Positions 9,679-18,345 of a stretch of 64,000 nucleotides of DNA are shown here, in pieces. The DNA is taken from positions 1 to 64,000 of the forward strand of contig NZ_AUBP01000030.1 of assembly GCF_000429305.1 (NCBI RefSeq). The letters are read 5' to 3'. The notes below the pieces were generated by a model. That model had not been told where the DNA came from. It did not search any database and saw only the letters and a list, made by a program, of their open reading frames with translations. The DNA comes from Desulfovibrio inopinatus DSM 10711. Its GTDB lineage: Bacteria; Desulfobacterota; Desulfovibrionia; Desulfovibrionales; Desulfovibrionaceae. The translations under genes were made by a program, and so were the position numbers. Position 1 is the first letter of the stretch. Every line of letters starts with the position of its first letter.

Positions 9679-10243
9679 GGATCATATCTCCTGACGTTTC
9701 GGAAAAAGGATCACTTTCACCATGAGGAAGTGGTACGTCGAAACATGTAATGATCCCACCAATAAGCCGATAGAATCCTACCAAAGCGACAAGTTCCAAC
9801 ATGCCGTGCATACCGACATGACGAACAACGCGATCTTGAAGTTGTTGTGGAATATTTTGCAATGATAATGCGCAGTCTGCGATGGAGACCAAATCAATCT
9901 GAAGGTTATCCAAAGGATCACGGCCACCTTGCCGTAATGCTTCTATAATGTCTTCTGAAATTCCTGCATCGCGAGCAGGTCCCTTATGCTTAACCCATTC
10001 ATAGGCAATACGAAGACGTGAAGCGACATACAAAATAACGAACTCTCTGGTTTCATCATCCAATACAGAGTCACCAAATCGAAAAAATGTCCCTAAGTCG
10101 CCAATCATCCCGGCAAGCTGTGGGTGATTCAACAGCGTTGTATACATGCCGTCAATTCGACCACGTTTCGCTATCAGTTTCTCAAATAGTGCAGCAGCTT
10201 CACCGCGAACGCCAGACTCAACAGCATCGGGTAAACGGGCCAT
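9665..10243 (-). CDS. carboxymuconolactone decarboxylase (CMD)-family protein
   Basis: A 192-residue all-helical protein. The segment R-E-F-V-I-L-Y-V-A-S-R-L and the following E-W-V-K-H match the CMD/AhpD-like core, but the AhpD C-x-x-C pair is not there, so peroxidase-type redox activity is not expected. The ATG at 10243 has a GGAG site 8 nt upstream; an ATG 13 codons earlier lacks one. It is the first gene of a two-gene operon with the ThDP enzyme, so the pair may act in one catabolic route on an aromatic or keto acid; that is inference. Confidence 0.75.
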   Translation of the reverse strand: MARLPDAVESGVRGEAAALFEKLIAKRGRIDGMYTTLLNHPQLAGMIGDLGTFFRFGDSVLDDETREFVILYVASRLRIAYEWVKHKGPARDAGISEDIIEALRQGGRDPLDNLQIDLVSIADCALSLQNIPQQLQDRVVRHVGMHGMLELVALVGFYRLIGGIITCFDVPLPHGESDPFSETSGDMIHESC

Positions 10244-10506
10244 ACACGTTTCTCCTTGGGCATCAGCTTGGTCAATAAACATGCATAGTTTTACTTCTTA
10301 ATTGTGCATTACATAAGAATGTATGTTTCGTCACTATTCGAACGACAATAAACACAAGTCAAAATAATACTATTTTGTTCAATCTCTACCACAAAGAATA
10401 CCAACATCGCTTTCATCGTTTTTACAATACCACCGACAACATCCTGTTTTTATAAAGAACTATAGTAGTTGAAGATCATTAGCATAAGAGATAAAGCGAT
10501 ATTTCT

Positions 10507-11013
10507 ATGAAGAGACCGCATAACGACACTTGTAATCATTGCGAACGACAAAGAGCACACCAAGAAATCACGACCATGGCGCGTGTTATTGGGGCCAAAC
10601 CACGAGTATTATATGAGGCGCCGCAACCATTTGGGCACTTTGGTTCGCTTTTGGCTCTGCGTCCAGGGAATTACTTTACGATTGAAACCTGTCTATCCCC
10701 GCATCACGGGCCATCAAAACTTTGGCTGACTGTAAGGGTATCCCGTTCATCACGACCGTTTTGGGGGTTACGAGATCATGTCGTTCGGCTTTTTCATCAT
10801 GAGCCGGATTGGTTGCTTGTCTTGCTTCGTCCCGGTGGATGCGGTTGGCTTTACAATAAAACAGAAATTCAGACAAAAATACGGACAAATCGTTGGCGAG
10901 TCGCCAATGACGATGAATACAAAATCAATCCACCTCTTGATGCGACGAACCGCTTCGAAACCTTACACACACTGCGTCAACAAATCGAAGACCGTATTGA
11001 TTGTCTCTCATGA
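10507..11013 (+). CDS. hypothetical protein
   Basis: A 168-residue basic protein that I do not recognise. It has C-N-H-C near residue 9, which could bind a metal, then a beta-rich middle with many Trp, Arg and His residues, and a helical tail. There is no signal peptide or membrane segment. It stands alone, divergent from the CMD/ThDP pair. The ribosome site is weak. The open frame is long and its composition coding-like, so it is probably real. Confidence 0.55.
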   Translation: MKRPHNDTCNHCERQRAHQEITTMARVIGAKPRVLYEAPQPFGHFGSLLALRPGNYFTIETCLSPHHGPSKLWLTVRVSRSSRPFWGLRDHVVRLFHHEPDWLLVLLRPGGCGWLYNKTEIQTKIRTNRWRVANDDEYKINPPLDATNRFETLHTLRQQIEDRIDCLS

Positions 11014-11039
11014 CGTATAAAGAGTCACAGCAATCGGGG

Positions 11040-11075
11040 AAAACAGAAGAAAGGAGGCCGTTTATCTCGACCTCC
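11040..11075 (-). terminator. probable terminator of the GNAT gene
   Basis: On the minus strand GGAGG, an inner CG pair and CCTCC form a short stem 12 bp past the GNAT stop, followed by TTTCTTCTGTTTT. Confidence 0.5.
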
Positions 11076-11086
11076 CCTCATAAAAT

Positions 11087-11605
11087 CTATGCGTTCATGG
11101 CTTCTTTAAAAGCCCGATGCGCTTGAATTTCTCCCCTGGGAGGATGTGCTCCAAACGCAAGCCCAAGAACAAATTCGTCTGGTACTCCAGGGTATGTCAG
11201 CCCGGAATAGGATCTCAATCCAAAACGCGAATAATACCCAAGATCGCCAACAAGCACGACACCTTCTACGCCTTGGACTTGTGCTTGCTTGAGCGCCACT
11301 TGCATCAACGCAGTGCCAATTCCCTGCCGTTGGTGTGCGGGTAACACCCCTATCGGTCCAAGCAAAAACCATGGGTTGTGGGTTTGTCCAAGAATTGCGG
11401 GTGAAAGAGCAATATGCCCGACGATTTCATCATTCTCTTCAGCGACAAGCGAAATCGTTAATTCGCCAGCCTGTCGCAGCAATATAACAATCAGGTGTTC
11501 ACATGGTTCAGCGCCTGATTCATGGGCGGGATGTCCTTGAAATGCAGCGTAGTGCAACTGTGAAATCGCTTCGATATCAGACGGCTCTTCCTGTCGAATA
11601 CGCAT
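11087..11605 (-). CDS. GNAT-family N-acetyltransferase (YhbS-like)
   Basis: A 172-residue acetyltransferase. The acetyl-CoA motif reads V-L-P-A-H-Q-R-Q-G-I-G-T-A-L-M (motif A, R/Q-x-x-G-x-G/A), preceded by the beta-4 strand L-L-G-P-I-G-V. The C-terminal part with G-D-L-G-Y-Y-S-R-F-G-L resembles YhbS-type proteins. A GGAG site 8 nt before the ATG at 11605 supports this start over an in-frame ATG 62 codons upstream. The acceptor substrate is unknown. Confidence 0.88.
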   Translation of the reverse strand: MRIRQEEPSDIEAISQLHYAAFQGHPAHESGAEPCEHLIVILLRQAGELTISLVAEENDEIVGHIALSPAILGQTHNPWFLLGPIGVLPAHQRQGIGTALMQVALKQAQVQGVEGVVLVGDLGYYSRFGLRSYSGLTYPGVPDEFVLGLAFGAHPPRGEIQAHRAFKEAMNA

Positions 11606-11820
11606 AGATGTGGCTCCATATACTGAAAGAAAACGGAATAATTCTACATACCCACGGACAACTCCCCTCCGACAACACATACCCCCTCGCCAAACGTCGA
11701 ACAATGGGACAGAGGAAATATGAAGAATCAGGATCATGCGAAAATATGCCAACAACCGGAGGGAATACCACACGTTCTTTCGGTTATTCATATAGAACTA
11801 TGGAGTATGCACACAGAGAA

Positions 11821-11856
11821 CGAGCATGATCATCATATCCAAGACAATCATGCTCG
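11821..11856 (-). terminator. 10-bp inverted repeat past the DsrE-like gene
   Basis: Perfect arms CGAGCATGAT / ATCATGCTCG with a 16-nt loop lie 17 bp beyond the stop of the DsrE-like gene. The T content after the stem is poor, so it may be a terminator, an mRNA-stabilising hairpin, or a binding site for the upstream GNAT region. Confidence 0.35.
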
Positions 11857-11872
11857 TGTTGCTAAACAAATT

Positions 11873-12316
11873 TTATGTAAAAAGACAAAGTTTACATTCC
11901 TTGGCGTATTTCAAAAAATCTTCAGCCGTCCACACAATGACGCCTGAAACGAGTTTAGACTCGTCGATTTCCATCATATCAACGGTCATCTTGCAGGCGA
12001 TGAGCTCCACCCCTTCAATCTGAGCCATTTCCATCAGTTCGCCAAGGCTTGGGATATTGGCTTTGTCGATCTTTTTTTTCATCATACCAGTGGCGAGCGA
12101 CACCATACCAGGAATTGCCCCCATGACCCCTGGGGGGAAAAATTTGGCATGGTCTACCCCGCCTTTCAAGACAAGGTTCAGCCCCATGAAAGAATAGAAA
12201 ATTTTGCTTTCCATGCCCAACCTGGCCGCATTAATGCCCAGAACCAGAGACGGATAGGCTCCATCCAAAGTGTCCTTGACACAAATGAAACCGGCTTTTT
12301 CCTTTTCTTGCGTCAT
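11873..12316 (-). CDS. DsrE/DsrF/DrsH-like protein
   Basis: A 147-residue soluble protein of the DsrE-like superfamily: alternating strands and helices, a G-rich M-x-S-K-I-F-Y-S-F-x-G stretch, and a conserved Cys in the E-L-I-A-C-K-M segment, the usual sulfur-carrying position in DsrE/TusD relatives. A second pair, C-K-L-C, is at the C-terminus. Several Met-rich helices (M-V-S-L-A-T-G-M-M-K-K-K) match the DsrE-like family of peroxiredoxin-like sulfur carriers. A G-run ribosome site precedes the ATG; an in-frame ATG 35 codons upstream gives no family sequence. Persulfide handling is the likely role. Confidence 0.82.
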   Translation of the reverse strand: MTQEKEKAGFICVKDTLDGAYPSLVLGINAARLGMESKIFYSFMGLNLVLKGGVDHAKFFPPGVMGAIPGMVSLATGMMKKKIDKANIPSLGELMEMAQIEGVELIACKMTVDMMEIDESKLVSGVIVWTAEDFLKYAKECKLCLFT

Positions 12317-12417
12317 AATTCCCCCCCAAGGTGGTTGGATTAATATTGCTGTATATGTACTACAGAAAAAGCACGGGGAGAATAGAAAATAATATATTTG
12401 TTTCAGGTGATCTTTGT

Positions 12418-13596
12418 TCACGAGTCAAGAAGCAAAAGAAGGACATAACCAAGGTCCGGCAATGTTGTCATCGTGTCCGCTCCAATATCAGTTGGGTTCT
12501 GACGTAATTGTCCATCGAAATCCTGCGGGGCCTGTGAAAGAAGAGGAGCGGCACCTACCACTGAATCCACAGCCGAAACAAGGTGCAAGTCGCCTGACGA
12601 AAGATCGACAAACCAATCAGCTTGCGCTGTGGTGAGATTATCTGACACGGACGCCTCTCCTCCATCGCGAGAAACAATGGCTCGATTCGTCAAGTTGTTA
12701 GCCAGAAGCACATTTTTCGTCGTAGTAAATCGATATTCTATGGCATTAGGATAACTGGAAGCCATATATATGGAGTTCTGGACCACAACGGCTCCTTCAG
12801 CAGATTCCAAACCGATGCTTACATCAGCAAAAGATCCTGAGCCATCATGAACAATCATATTGTTTCGGATAATTCCATTCACATGCCCGCGGTCACCAAG
12901 TCCAAACCCAATCCCGCGGTCACAATTGATAATGATGTTGTTCTCAACAAGAGTTCCGGACGCTCCCGACCAAAAATGAACGGCGTGTTCGGCTAACGAG
13001 CCTGAAGGACTCTTGATGTTTTTAAACGTATTTCCACGCACAATCCAATCGACACCAGCATGAACATCGATCCCTCCAATATATGATTGAGGTCCGATCC
13101 CTGCTGTGTATTCAAACAGACAATTTTCGATAATACTTTCACGTGACACAATATCCGGTTGACTGGAATCATAGGCACCTTTGACCATCTGCTCCCGACA
13201 ATCAATAATCCGCAAATTTTGTAGCACGGCCAGCGAGGCACCCGGTTGAAATTGAACACCATGATACGCCACTTTGCCGATGGTCACGTCGTGCAGATGG
13301 AAGCCGTCAGCATAAACGAGGAAAACATGAGAAATCGTTCCATTCATTCCATTTCCAAACACTGTCACGTTATCACGATCTCCAGACAGTGACCGGACAG
13401 TAACGTTGTCTACGCGTACAACGAGTGGTCCACTCAGCGTGTACTGTCCATTTTCCAAAAAAATTGATCGATCCCCGCCTTCATGAGCTGCAGCCACGGC
13501 TTCTTCAAGTGCAGTCGCATTGCTGACGACAATGGCGTACGCGGGAATACAGCAAAACAAGCTCAAGATGCTTGCCATGATAAATTTAATCAGCAT
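12418..13596 (-). CDS. secreted right-handed beta-helix protein
   Basis: A 392-residue protein with a Sec signal peptide (residues 1-21, ending A-Y-A). The rest is a parallel beta-helix with repeats of the form N-x-I-I-x-N-C and N-N-M-I-V, as in pectate-lyase-like and PbH1 proteins. A C-terminal hydrophobic end (Y-V-L-L-L-L-L-L-D-S) is unusual for a freely secreted protein. An AGGAG site 8 nt before the ATG fixes the start. The enzyme class, if any, cannot be read; polysaccharide binding or cleavage is the usual function of the fold. Confidence 0.75.
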   Translation of the reverse strand: MLIKFIMASILSLFCCIPAYAIVVSNATALEEAVAAAHEGGDRSIFLENGQYTLSGPLVVRVDNVTVRSLSGDRDNVTVFGNGMNGTISHVFLVYADGFHLHDVTIGKVAYHGVQFQPGASLAVLQNLRIIDCREQMVKGAYDSSQPDIVSRESIIENCLFEYTAGIGPQSYIGGIDVHAGVDWIVRGNTFKNIKSPSGSLAEHAVHFWSGASGTLVENNIIINCDRGIGFGLGDRGHVNGIIRNNMIVHDGSGSFADVSIGLESAEGAVVVQNSIYMASSYPNAIEYRFTTTKNVLLANNLTNRAIVSRDGGEASVSDNLTTAQADWFVDLSSGDLHLVSAVDSVVGAAPLLSQAPQDFDGQLRQNPTDIGADTMTTLPDLGYVLLLLLDS

Positions 13597-13734
13597 GCCA
13601 CGTTCTCCTTGCTGGTATATATTGATACTCTTTATGCAAAAGTGCGACCGTCTGAGGTTCAGATTGTGGAAAGAGTTGCCCGATGTCTCGCTTCAGTATA
13701 AAAATCAATTAACTATAATGTAAGGGAGCAGACC

Positions 13735-14069
13735 ATGATCCGTGTTTTTTTAGGGACGAAAGATATCATTTTACCGGAAGTTGCGCCTCAAACAGGTGAT
13801 CCCCTTGTCTCATCCAGTGTAGACAAATTTTATACAAAGGAATCACAACGGTGATTGTCACAGAGACTGCCGCTCATGGGGCCTACTCCATACAGCAACA
13901 GCGGCTGCATTTCGTGGATTTGATATGATTCTTCCCGTTACTTGCTTATCTGCCTCGACGTTTATATATTAAACAGGCGTCGGCCTATCTACTCGAAACC
14001 GGTCCAGCCACGCGAAATCGTCTGACGTTGACCAAGGCAAGTAAAATATCCATCCCTGCTTTATCATAA
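13735..14069 (+). pseudogene. remnant of an unrecognised gene
   Basis: A good ribosome site (AAGGGAGCAGACC) precedes an ATG and 39 codons ending in TGA (13852-13854). Just before this stop a shifted frame takes over with protein-like sequence, runs to a TGA at 13926-13928 and continues in the same frame, still protein-like, to a TAA at 14067. This looks like one gene broken by a frameshift and a nonsense codon. I could not assign a family. The remaining bases of the 13.6-14.2 kb gap hold nothing I recognise. Confidence 0.35.
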
Positions 14070-14217
14070 TATCCGTTCGTCATTGGTGCGTCTTTGTTCG
14101 TTCCCTCAAGCAGTAAGACGAAACAAGGCGTTCTACGAAATTCGCGTATGAAGGATAGTGCACATCACGTGTGAAATTTATTTGATTGGATGAAGCAACT
14201 GAACGTATTATGAAATT

Positions 14218-15348
14218 ATGAAAATTTATCTTGTCGGTGGTGCTGTTCGCGATTTGTTGCTGGGCAGACAAGCCCATGACCGTGACTTTGTTGTGGAGGG
14301 GGCAACACCAGAAGAATTTCAAGCGGCATTCCCCAAGGCCATTCCCGTTGGCAAAGCCTTCGAGGTTTTCTTAATAGATCACGAAGAATATGCACTATTA
14401 CGCGACAGCGATATCCATGCCGACCTGATGGCCCGTGACCTGACGATCAATGCCATGGCCCTGGATACAGCCGAAACGGGGGCATGCTGCATTATTGCAC
14501 ATCCGAATGCCATTGCCGACCTGGCTGACTTGATTCTCCGACCGGCCTCGGACACAGCGTTTTCCACCGACCCTGTTCGCGTTTTTCGTGCGGCCCGCTT
14601 TTTTGCAGAATTCCCGACGGCGACGCCCCATATAAGCCTGCACCAGTTGATGCATGCTGCTGCCCAAGCCCATCTTCTCAGCACGGTTGCTTCGGAACGA
14701 GTTTGCGCAGAAACGCGCAAAGCTCTGGTAACAGCTCGACCGGATCGTTTTTTCCAACTCCTTGCCGACACAGCGTGTTTATCACCATGGTTTGCTGAAC
14801 TCGTTCGATCTGATACAATCCCTGCCGGCCCTCCGCAGTACCACGATGGCTCCGTCTTCCAACATACACTTGAGGTTATGCGCCGCTTAGCCGGAAACCC
14901 ACTTCAAGTATGGATGGGGCTTTGCCATGACCTTGGAAAAACCATAACACCATCAGCGTGTTGGCCGCATCATTATAGGCATGACCATTACGGAATTGAT
15001 TTGGCACAGAATCTTGGAAAACGTCTTGGTATGCCTAACAAATATATCCAAGCTGGTATGACAGCAGCAGCCGATCATATGCGCGTCGGCAAATACGATA
15101 CACTGCGACCGGGGACACGCGTCGATCTTTTGGATCGACTTCATCGAAAGAATTGTGTTGATGACATGATCGCTCTGGCCAAAGCCGACCACGGTCACGA
15201 CGTTGCCGGTGCAATGAAGCGTGACCTTGCGGTTATGTTATCTATCAGGTTGCCAGAAGAAGCACGGAACAAAGGACTGGAGTCAGGGAACCGACTTCGA
15301 GAATTACGATGTGAAGCTGTCGCTCAATCCATGAAGACAATAATATGA
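14218..15348 (+). CDS. cca: CCA-adding tRNA nucleotidyltransferase with HD domain
   Basis: A 376-residue enzyme that adds or repairs the 3' CCA of tRNAs. The head has G-G-A-V-R-D-L-L-L-G and D-R-D-F-V-V, with the metal-binding Asp pair, and the neck has R-D-L-T-I-N-A-M-A. A C-terminal HD domain shows C-H-D-L-G-K, as in the multifunctional gammaproteobacterial type that also has phosphatase/phosphodiesterase activity. It is slightly shorter than E. coli Cca (412). Both tRNA genes in the window encode CCA, so the role here would be mostly repair. No strong ribosome site is seen. Confidence 0.93.
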   Translation: MKIYLVGGAVRDLLLGRQAHDRDFVVEGATPEEFQAAFPKAIPVGKAFEVFLIDHEEYALLRDSDIHADLMARDLTINAMALDTAETGACCIIAHPNAIADLADLILRPASDTAFSTDPVRVFRAARFFAEFPTATPHISLHQLMHAAAQAHLLSTVASERVCAETRKALVTARPDRFFQLLADTACLSPWFAELVRSDTIPAGPPQYHDGSVFQHTLEVMRRLAGNPLQVWMGLCHDLGKTITPSACWPHHYRHDHYGIDLAQNLGKRLGMPNKYIQAGMTAAADHMRVGKYDTLRPGTRVDLLDRLHRKNCVDDMIALAKADHGHDVAGAMKRDLAVMLSIRLPEEARNKGLESGNRLRELRCEAVAQSMKTII

Positions 15349-15425
15349 ATACCGCCCCCTTTTCTCTCAATCAAACCCGTGTTATTTGTTTTTTTTAACA
15401 GAGCTTTCAGCCTAAGGAATATACT

Positions 15426-16316
15426 ATGACATCTGTTCCGTGTTGCATTATCGGCGGTGGCCCCGCCGGCCTCTCCGCCGCTATTTATACGGCTCGCGCC
15501 GGCATTGAAACACTTGTTCTTGGTTGCCAACCCAAAGTGGCCGGTGATTACGACATTGATAATTATTTCGGATTTGATGAAACCATTTCCGGACGTGATC
15601 TTATTGCCCGCGGAGTACGCCAAGCCTCGCGCTTCGGTGCGACTCTGGAATGCGAGCGCGTTTTGACGGTCCATCATGCCGATTCCGGAGAAGGATTTCA
15701 TATCAAAACGGTTGATCGAGAAATAGAATGTCAGGCACTTATCATTGCTGCTGGTGTTTCACGTCTGCGGCCCGGAGTACGTAATCTTGACGATTACGAA
15801 GGCAAAGGCGTTTCATATTGTGTAAGCTGCGACGGTTTTTTCTACCGCAACCGTCCTGTTGCTGTTCTCGGAGAAGGTTTTTTTGCAGCAAACCAGGCGC
15901 TGGAGTTGCTTAATTACACTCCCAATGTTCGTCTCTTCACGCAGGGCAAAACACCAACGTTCAGTCAAGAATTCTCAGATCGTCTTGAGAAAGCAGGGAT
16001 TGTTGTCAGCCAAGAAAAAATTGATGTCTTGGAGGGAGAACCGGCGTTAAGCGCTGTTGTCCTCGAATCTGGAGAAAGCATCCCATTGGACGGCCTCTTC
16101 ATTGCGATGGGAGAGGCTTCCGCGCTTGATTTTGCCAACACACTTGGACTCACGAGACGCGGTGTCTTCATTGATGCCGAAAGTGATCAGACGACGAATA
16201 TTCCAGGCGTTTTTGCCGCGGGCGATTGTGTTGGCCGCTTTCTGCAAATAAGTGTTGCCGTGGGGGAAGGAGCGCTCGCCGGGCGATCCGCTATCAATTA
16301 CCTCAAAAAGAAATAA
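15426..16316 (+). CDS. thioredoxin-reductase-like flavoprotein lacking the NADPH motif
   Basis: A 296-residue FAD protein. The FAD site G-G-G-P-A-G-L is at 10-16, the redox motif C-V-S-C-D-G near 137-142, and the C-terminal FAD contact A-A-G-D-C near 264. The middle domain differs from NADPH-type enzymes: the usual G-G-G-D-S-A reads G-E-G-F-F-A, and the basic H-R-R-x-x-x-R patch that binds the 2'-phosphate is missing (L-F-T-Q-G-K). It may therefore use ferredoxin or another donor, as known for ferredoxin-dependent flavin thioredoxin reductases of anaerobes. No thioredoxin gene is adjacent. Family certain, electron donor uncertain. Confidence 0.83.
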   Translation: MTSVPCCIIGGGPAGLSAAIYTARAGIETLVLGCQPKVAGDYDIDNYFGFDETISGRDLIARGVRQASRFGATLECERVLTVHHADSGEGFHIKTVDREIECQALIIAAGVSRLRPGVRNLDDYEGKGVSYCVSCDGFFYRNRPVAVLGEGFFAANQALELLNYTPNVRLFTQGKTPTFSQEFSDRLEKAGIVVSQEKIDVLEGEPALSAVVLESGESIPLDGLFIAMGEASALDFANTLGLTRRGVFIDAESDQTTNIPGVFAAGDCVGRFLQISVAVGEGALAGRSAINYLKKK

Positions 16317-16341
16317 ACACTCTCGTACCAAAAGAGATCGT

Positions 16342-16371
16342 GAAGGGGATACGGAAATTTTCCGCCCCTTC
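16342..16371 (+). terminator. hairpin after the flavoprotein gene
   Basis: Stem GAAGGGG / CCCCTTC with an inner CGGAAA / TTTCCG helix, 25 bp after the stop. No T run follows, so termination is uncertain. Confidence 0.4.
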
Positions 16372-16436
16372 AGCGAAAATAATTTGACAAAAGCAAATTG
16401 ACACTATATAGGATCATGTTTCTGTACCTATGGCCA

Positions 16437-16512
16437 GGGCCTATAGCTCAGTTGGTAGAGCCTCCGGCTCATAACCGGCAGGTCCCAGGTTCGAATCCTG
16501 GTAGGCCCACCA
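16437..16512 (+). tRNA. tRNA with CAU anticodon (elongator Met, or Ile2)
   Basis: A full cloverleaf: acceptor GGGCCTA / TAGGCCC, D stem GCTC / GAGC, anticodon loop CTCATAA (CAU), T arm CCAGG-TTCGAAT-CCTGG, encoded CCA. The closing 27-43 pair of the anticodon stem is a T-C mismatch. CAU fits elongator tRNA-Met or lysidine-modified tRNA-Ile2; initiator features (three G-C pairs in the anticodon stem) are absent. I favour elongator Met. Confidence 0.92.
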
Positions 16513-16586
16513 CGAGGAATACTGTGCTTCTTCATCGAAATGTGACGAACTTCGCTCGATCGAAACACAACTCATCAACTGGCAAG

Positions 16587-16627
16587 GTGCTTTCTCACCG
16601 GCCGATTCGGTGAAAGCGCTTTTTTTT
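16587..16627 (+). terminator. intrinsic terminator of the tRNA, abutting nif3
   Basis: GCTTTC-TC-ACCG pairs with CGGTGAAAGC (2-nt bulge, 7-nt loop), followed by eight T. The T run ends 5 nt before the ATG of the nif3-like gene. Confidence 0.75.
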
Positions 16628-16631
16628 GCCC

Positions 16632-17450
16632 ATGAAACCACGCAAGCTTTTCTCTATTATCGAGCAATTCGCCCCGCCGCAATTCGCTGAATCCTGGGAT
16701 CACTGTGGTATCCAGGTTGCCGCACATCGAGATACACTCACGCATCTCGCGGTCGGTCTTGATCCCTCCCCGGCATTCATTCGCGAAGCGCTTGCGTTGG
16801 GGGCTGATGTCTGTCTGACTCACCACCCACTGTACTTTAAGCCCATAGCGCCAGATGCTACAGGGGATTATTTCGATGTCCTTCATCTCCTTATGTGCGC
16901 TGATGCATGGCTATATAGTGCACATACAAGCCTGGATTGCCAACTGACCGGGCCTCCTGGGTGGCTTGCCGATGTATTGGATTTACAAAACCGGCGACCG
17001 CTTTCTCCGGTAAACCATCCAGACGCCCCACCCCATCTTGGGATTGGGCTCGTGGGAGATCTTCAAACTCCTGCCCTCTTTAGCGATTTCTTCGGCACCC
17101 TCTCGAATCACATCGGTCGAACACGATTTGCCATGACTGGAATTGCGCCGGAATCGGTGCGTCGTGTCGCGTACTGTCCCGGCTCTGGTTCTTCCCTTGC
17201 CCGTGAGGCTTTCGATTGTGGCGCCGATGTTTATATCACTGGTGACGTCAAATACCATACAGCCCTTGATGTCTTTGATGCAGGCTGCATGATTGATGTC
17301 GGCCACTTTTCACTGGAAGAGCGCATGACGCGCATTTTCGCCGAAACACTTGCCGCCGCTTTGGAAAAGGACGGTGTCACCGTCTCTTTTATTCCTGGAC
17401 GAGACCCTATCAACATCGTCGAGGCACCCTCCCTCGGTGCCAATACATGA
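16632..17450 (+). CDS. Nif3-like dinuclear metal centre protein
   Basis: A 272-residue protein of the NIF3/YbgI/DUF34 family, ring-forming hexamers with a two-metal site of unsettled function. The N-terminus ends in E-S-W-D-x-C-G-I-Q-V as in the family; metal ligands lie in L-T-H-H-P-L-Y-F near residue 64, and C-terminal G-D-V-K-Y-H and G-H-F-S-x-E are present. The ATG at 16632 fits the family N-terminus. Its ribosome site would have to lie in the descending arm of the tRNA terminator (GGTGA), an odd arrangement. The zinc-ribbon gene follows after 31 bp, a pairing common in deltaproteobacteria. Confidence 0.88.
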   Translation: MKPRKLFSIIEQFAPPQFAESWDHCGIQVAAHRDTLTHLAVGLDPSPAFIREALALGADVCLTHHPLYFKPIAPDATGDYFDVLHLLMCADAWLYSAHTSLDCQLTGPPGWLADVLDLQNRRPLSPVNHPDAPPHLGIGLVGDLQTPALFSDFFGTLSNHIGRTRFAMTGIAPESVRRVAYCPGSGSSLAREAFDCGADVYITGDVKYHTALDVFDAGCMIDVGHFSLEERMTRIFAETLAAALEKDGVTVSFIPGRDPINIVEAPSLGANT

Positions 17451-17481
17451 CACCACTATCCACGAGCGACTGGAGATAACC

Positions 17482-18264
17482 ATGTCTATGTATTTGAAAC
17501 AAATTGAGCAACTTGTTGTCCTGCAAAAAGTTGATGGAGAAATGGTTGGCCTGCAGGAAGAACTTGAGCAGGCTCCCAGAGAAATCGCCAAGCTCGAAGA
17601 GAGAAACAAAGAGCTTGACGCCTCCAAAGAATCGATTCGCGAAAAACTCGAATTTTTGCGCGTCCAACACAATCGACTTCATACTGAAATCGAAGACGAC
17701 AGTGTCAAGCTTAAAAAAAGCAAAAGCAAGCTCATGCTCGTTGGCAACACCAAGGAATATCACGCAATGATGCGTGAAATGGACAACCTTGAAAAGCTCA
17801 ACCGCATGCGCGAAGAAGAACGGACCGCCTTGGAAGAAGAGATTGAACGTCAGGAGCTGAGTTTGAAAGAACTTGAGGACGGCTCAAGCAGTTTGCAAAA
17901 AGAACTGCAAGAAGGACGCGCCAATCTTGAAGCTCGCATGAAAGCAGCGAAGGAGCGTCTTGACGAACTTGAGGCCATCCGGTCCACTGCTGCCCACACG
18001 GTGCCGAAACCGATTCTCAAACGATATGAGTTCATTCGCTCACGTTTGCACAATCCCGTTATCGTAGCCGTTGATGCTGGCATTTGCTCGGGATGTAACA
18101 TCAGCATCCCCCCGCAGACGTTTATTGAACTGCAAAAGGGTGAACAAATTTTAAGCTGTCCCAACTGTCAACGACTTATTTTCTGGACACAACATGTCCC
18201 GGAAGCCGTTGCAAAAAAAGAAAATGACGCCGCTTCGGCCGAAGATACCTCCGAAAACGCCTAA
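17482..18264 (+). CDS. coiled-coil protein with C4 zinc ribbon (CT398/DUF164 type)
   Basis: A 260-residue protein. Residues about 5-175 form a long Glu/Lys-rich coiled-coil hairpin, followed by a zinc ribbon with C-S-G-C and C-P-N-C about 20 residues apart, and an acidic tail. A TGGAG site precedes the ATG at 17482. It is probably co-transcribed with nif3. Similar proteins are thought to bind nucleic acid or export/flagellar proteins; the precise role is unknown. Confidence 0.85.
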   Translation: MSMYLKQIEQLVVLQKVDGEMVGLQEELEQAPREIAKLEERNKELDASKESIREKLEFLRVQHNRLHTEIEDDSVKLKKSKSKLMLVGNTKEYHAMMREMDNLEKLNRMREEERTALEEEIERQELSLKELEDGSSSLQKELQEGRANLEARMKAAKERLDELEAIRSTAAHTVPKPILKRYEFIRSRLHNPVIVAVDAGICSGCNISIPPQTFIELQKGEQILSCPNCQRLIFWTQHVPEAVAKKENDAASAEDTSENA

Positions 18265-18286
18265 TACGATTTATATATACAACGTC

Positions 18287-18323
18287 AAAAAGCGAGCCTT
18301 GGAAAACCTTGGCTCGCTTTTTT
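18287..18323. terminator. bidirectional intrinsic terminator
   Basis: Stem AAAGCGAGCC / GGCTCGCTTT with a 12-nt loop and A/T runs on both sides. It separates the zinc-ribbon gene from the convergent DUF401 permease gene. Confidence 0.9.
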
Positions 18324-18345
18324 CGTCTTAGATATGTCCACATTA

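Noticed and set aside
10507-10600. Zinc-finger call for the N-terminal C-N-H-C of the hypothetical protein
   Set aside because: Only one Cys pair is present and no second half-site follows at a suitable distance.
13735-14069. TGA at 13926-13928 as selenocysteine
   Set aside because: A frameshift is also needed to join the segments, so decay is the simpler reading.
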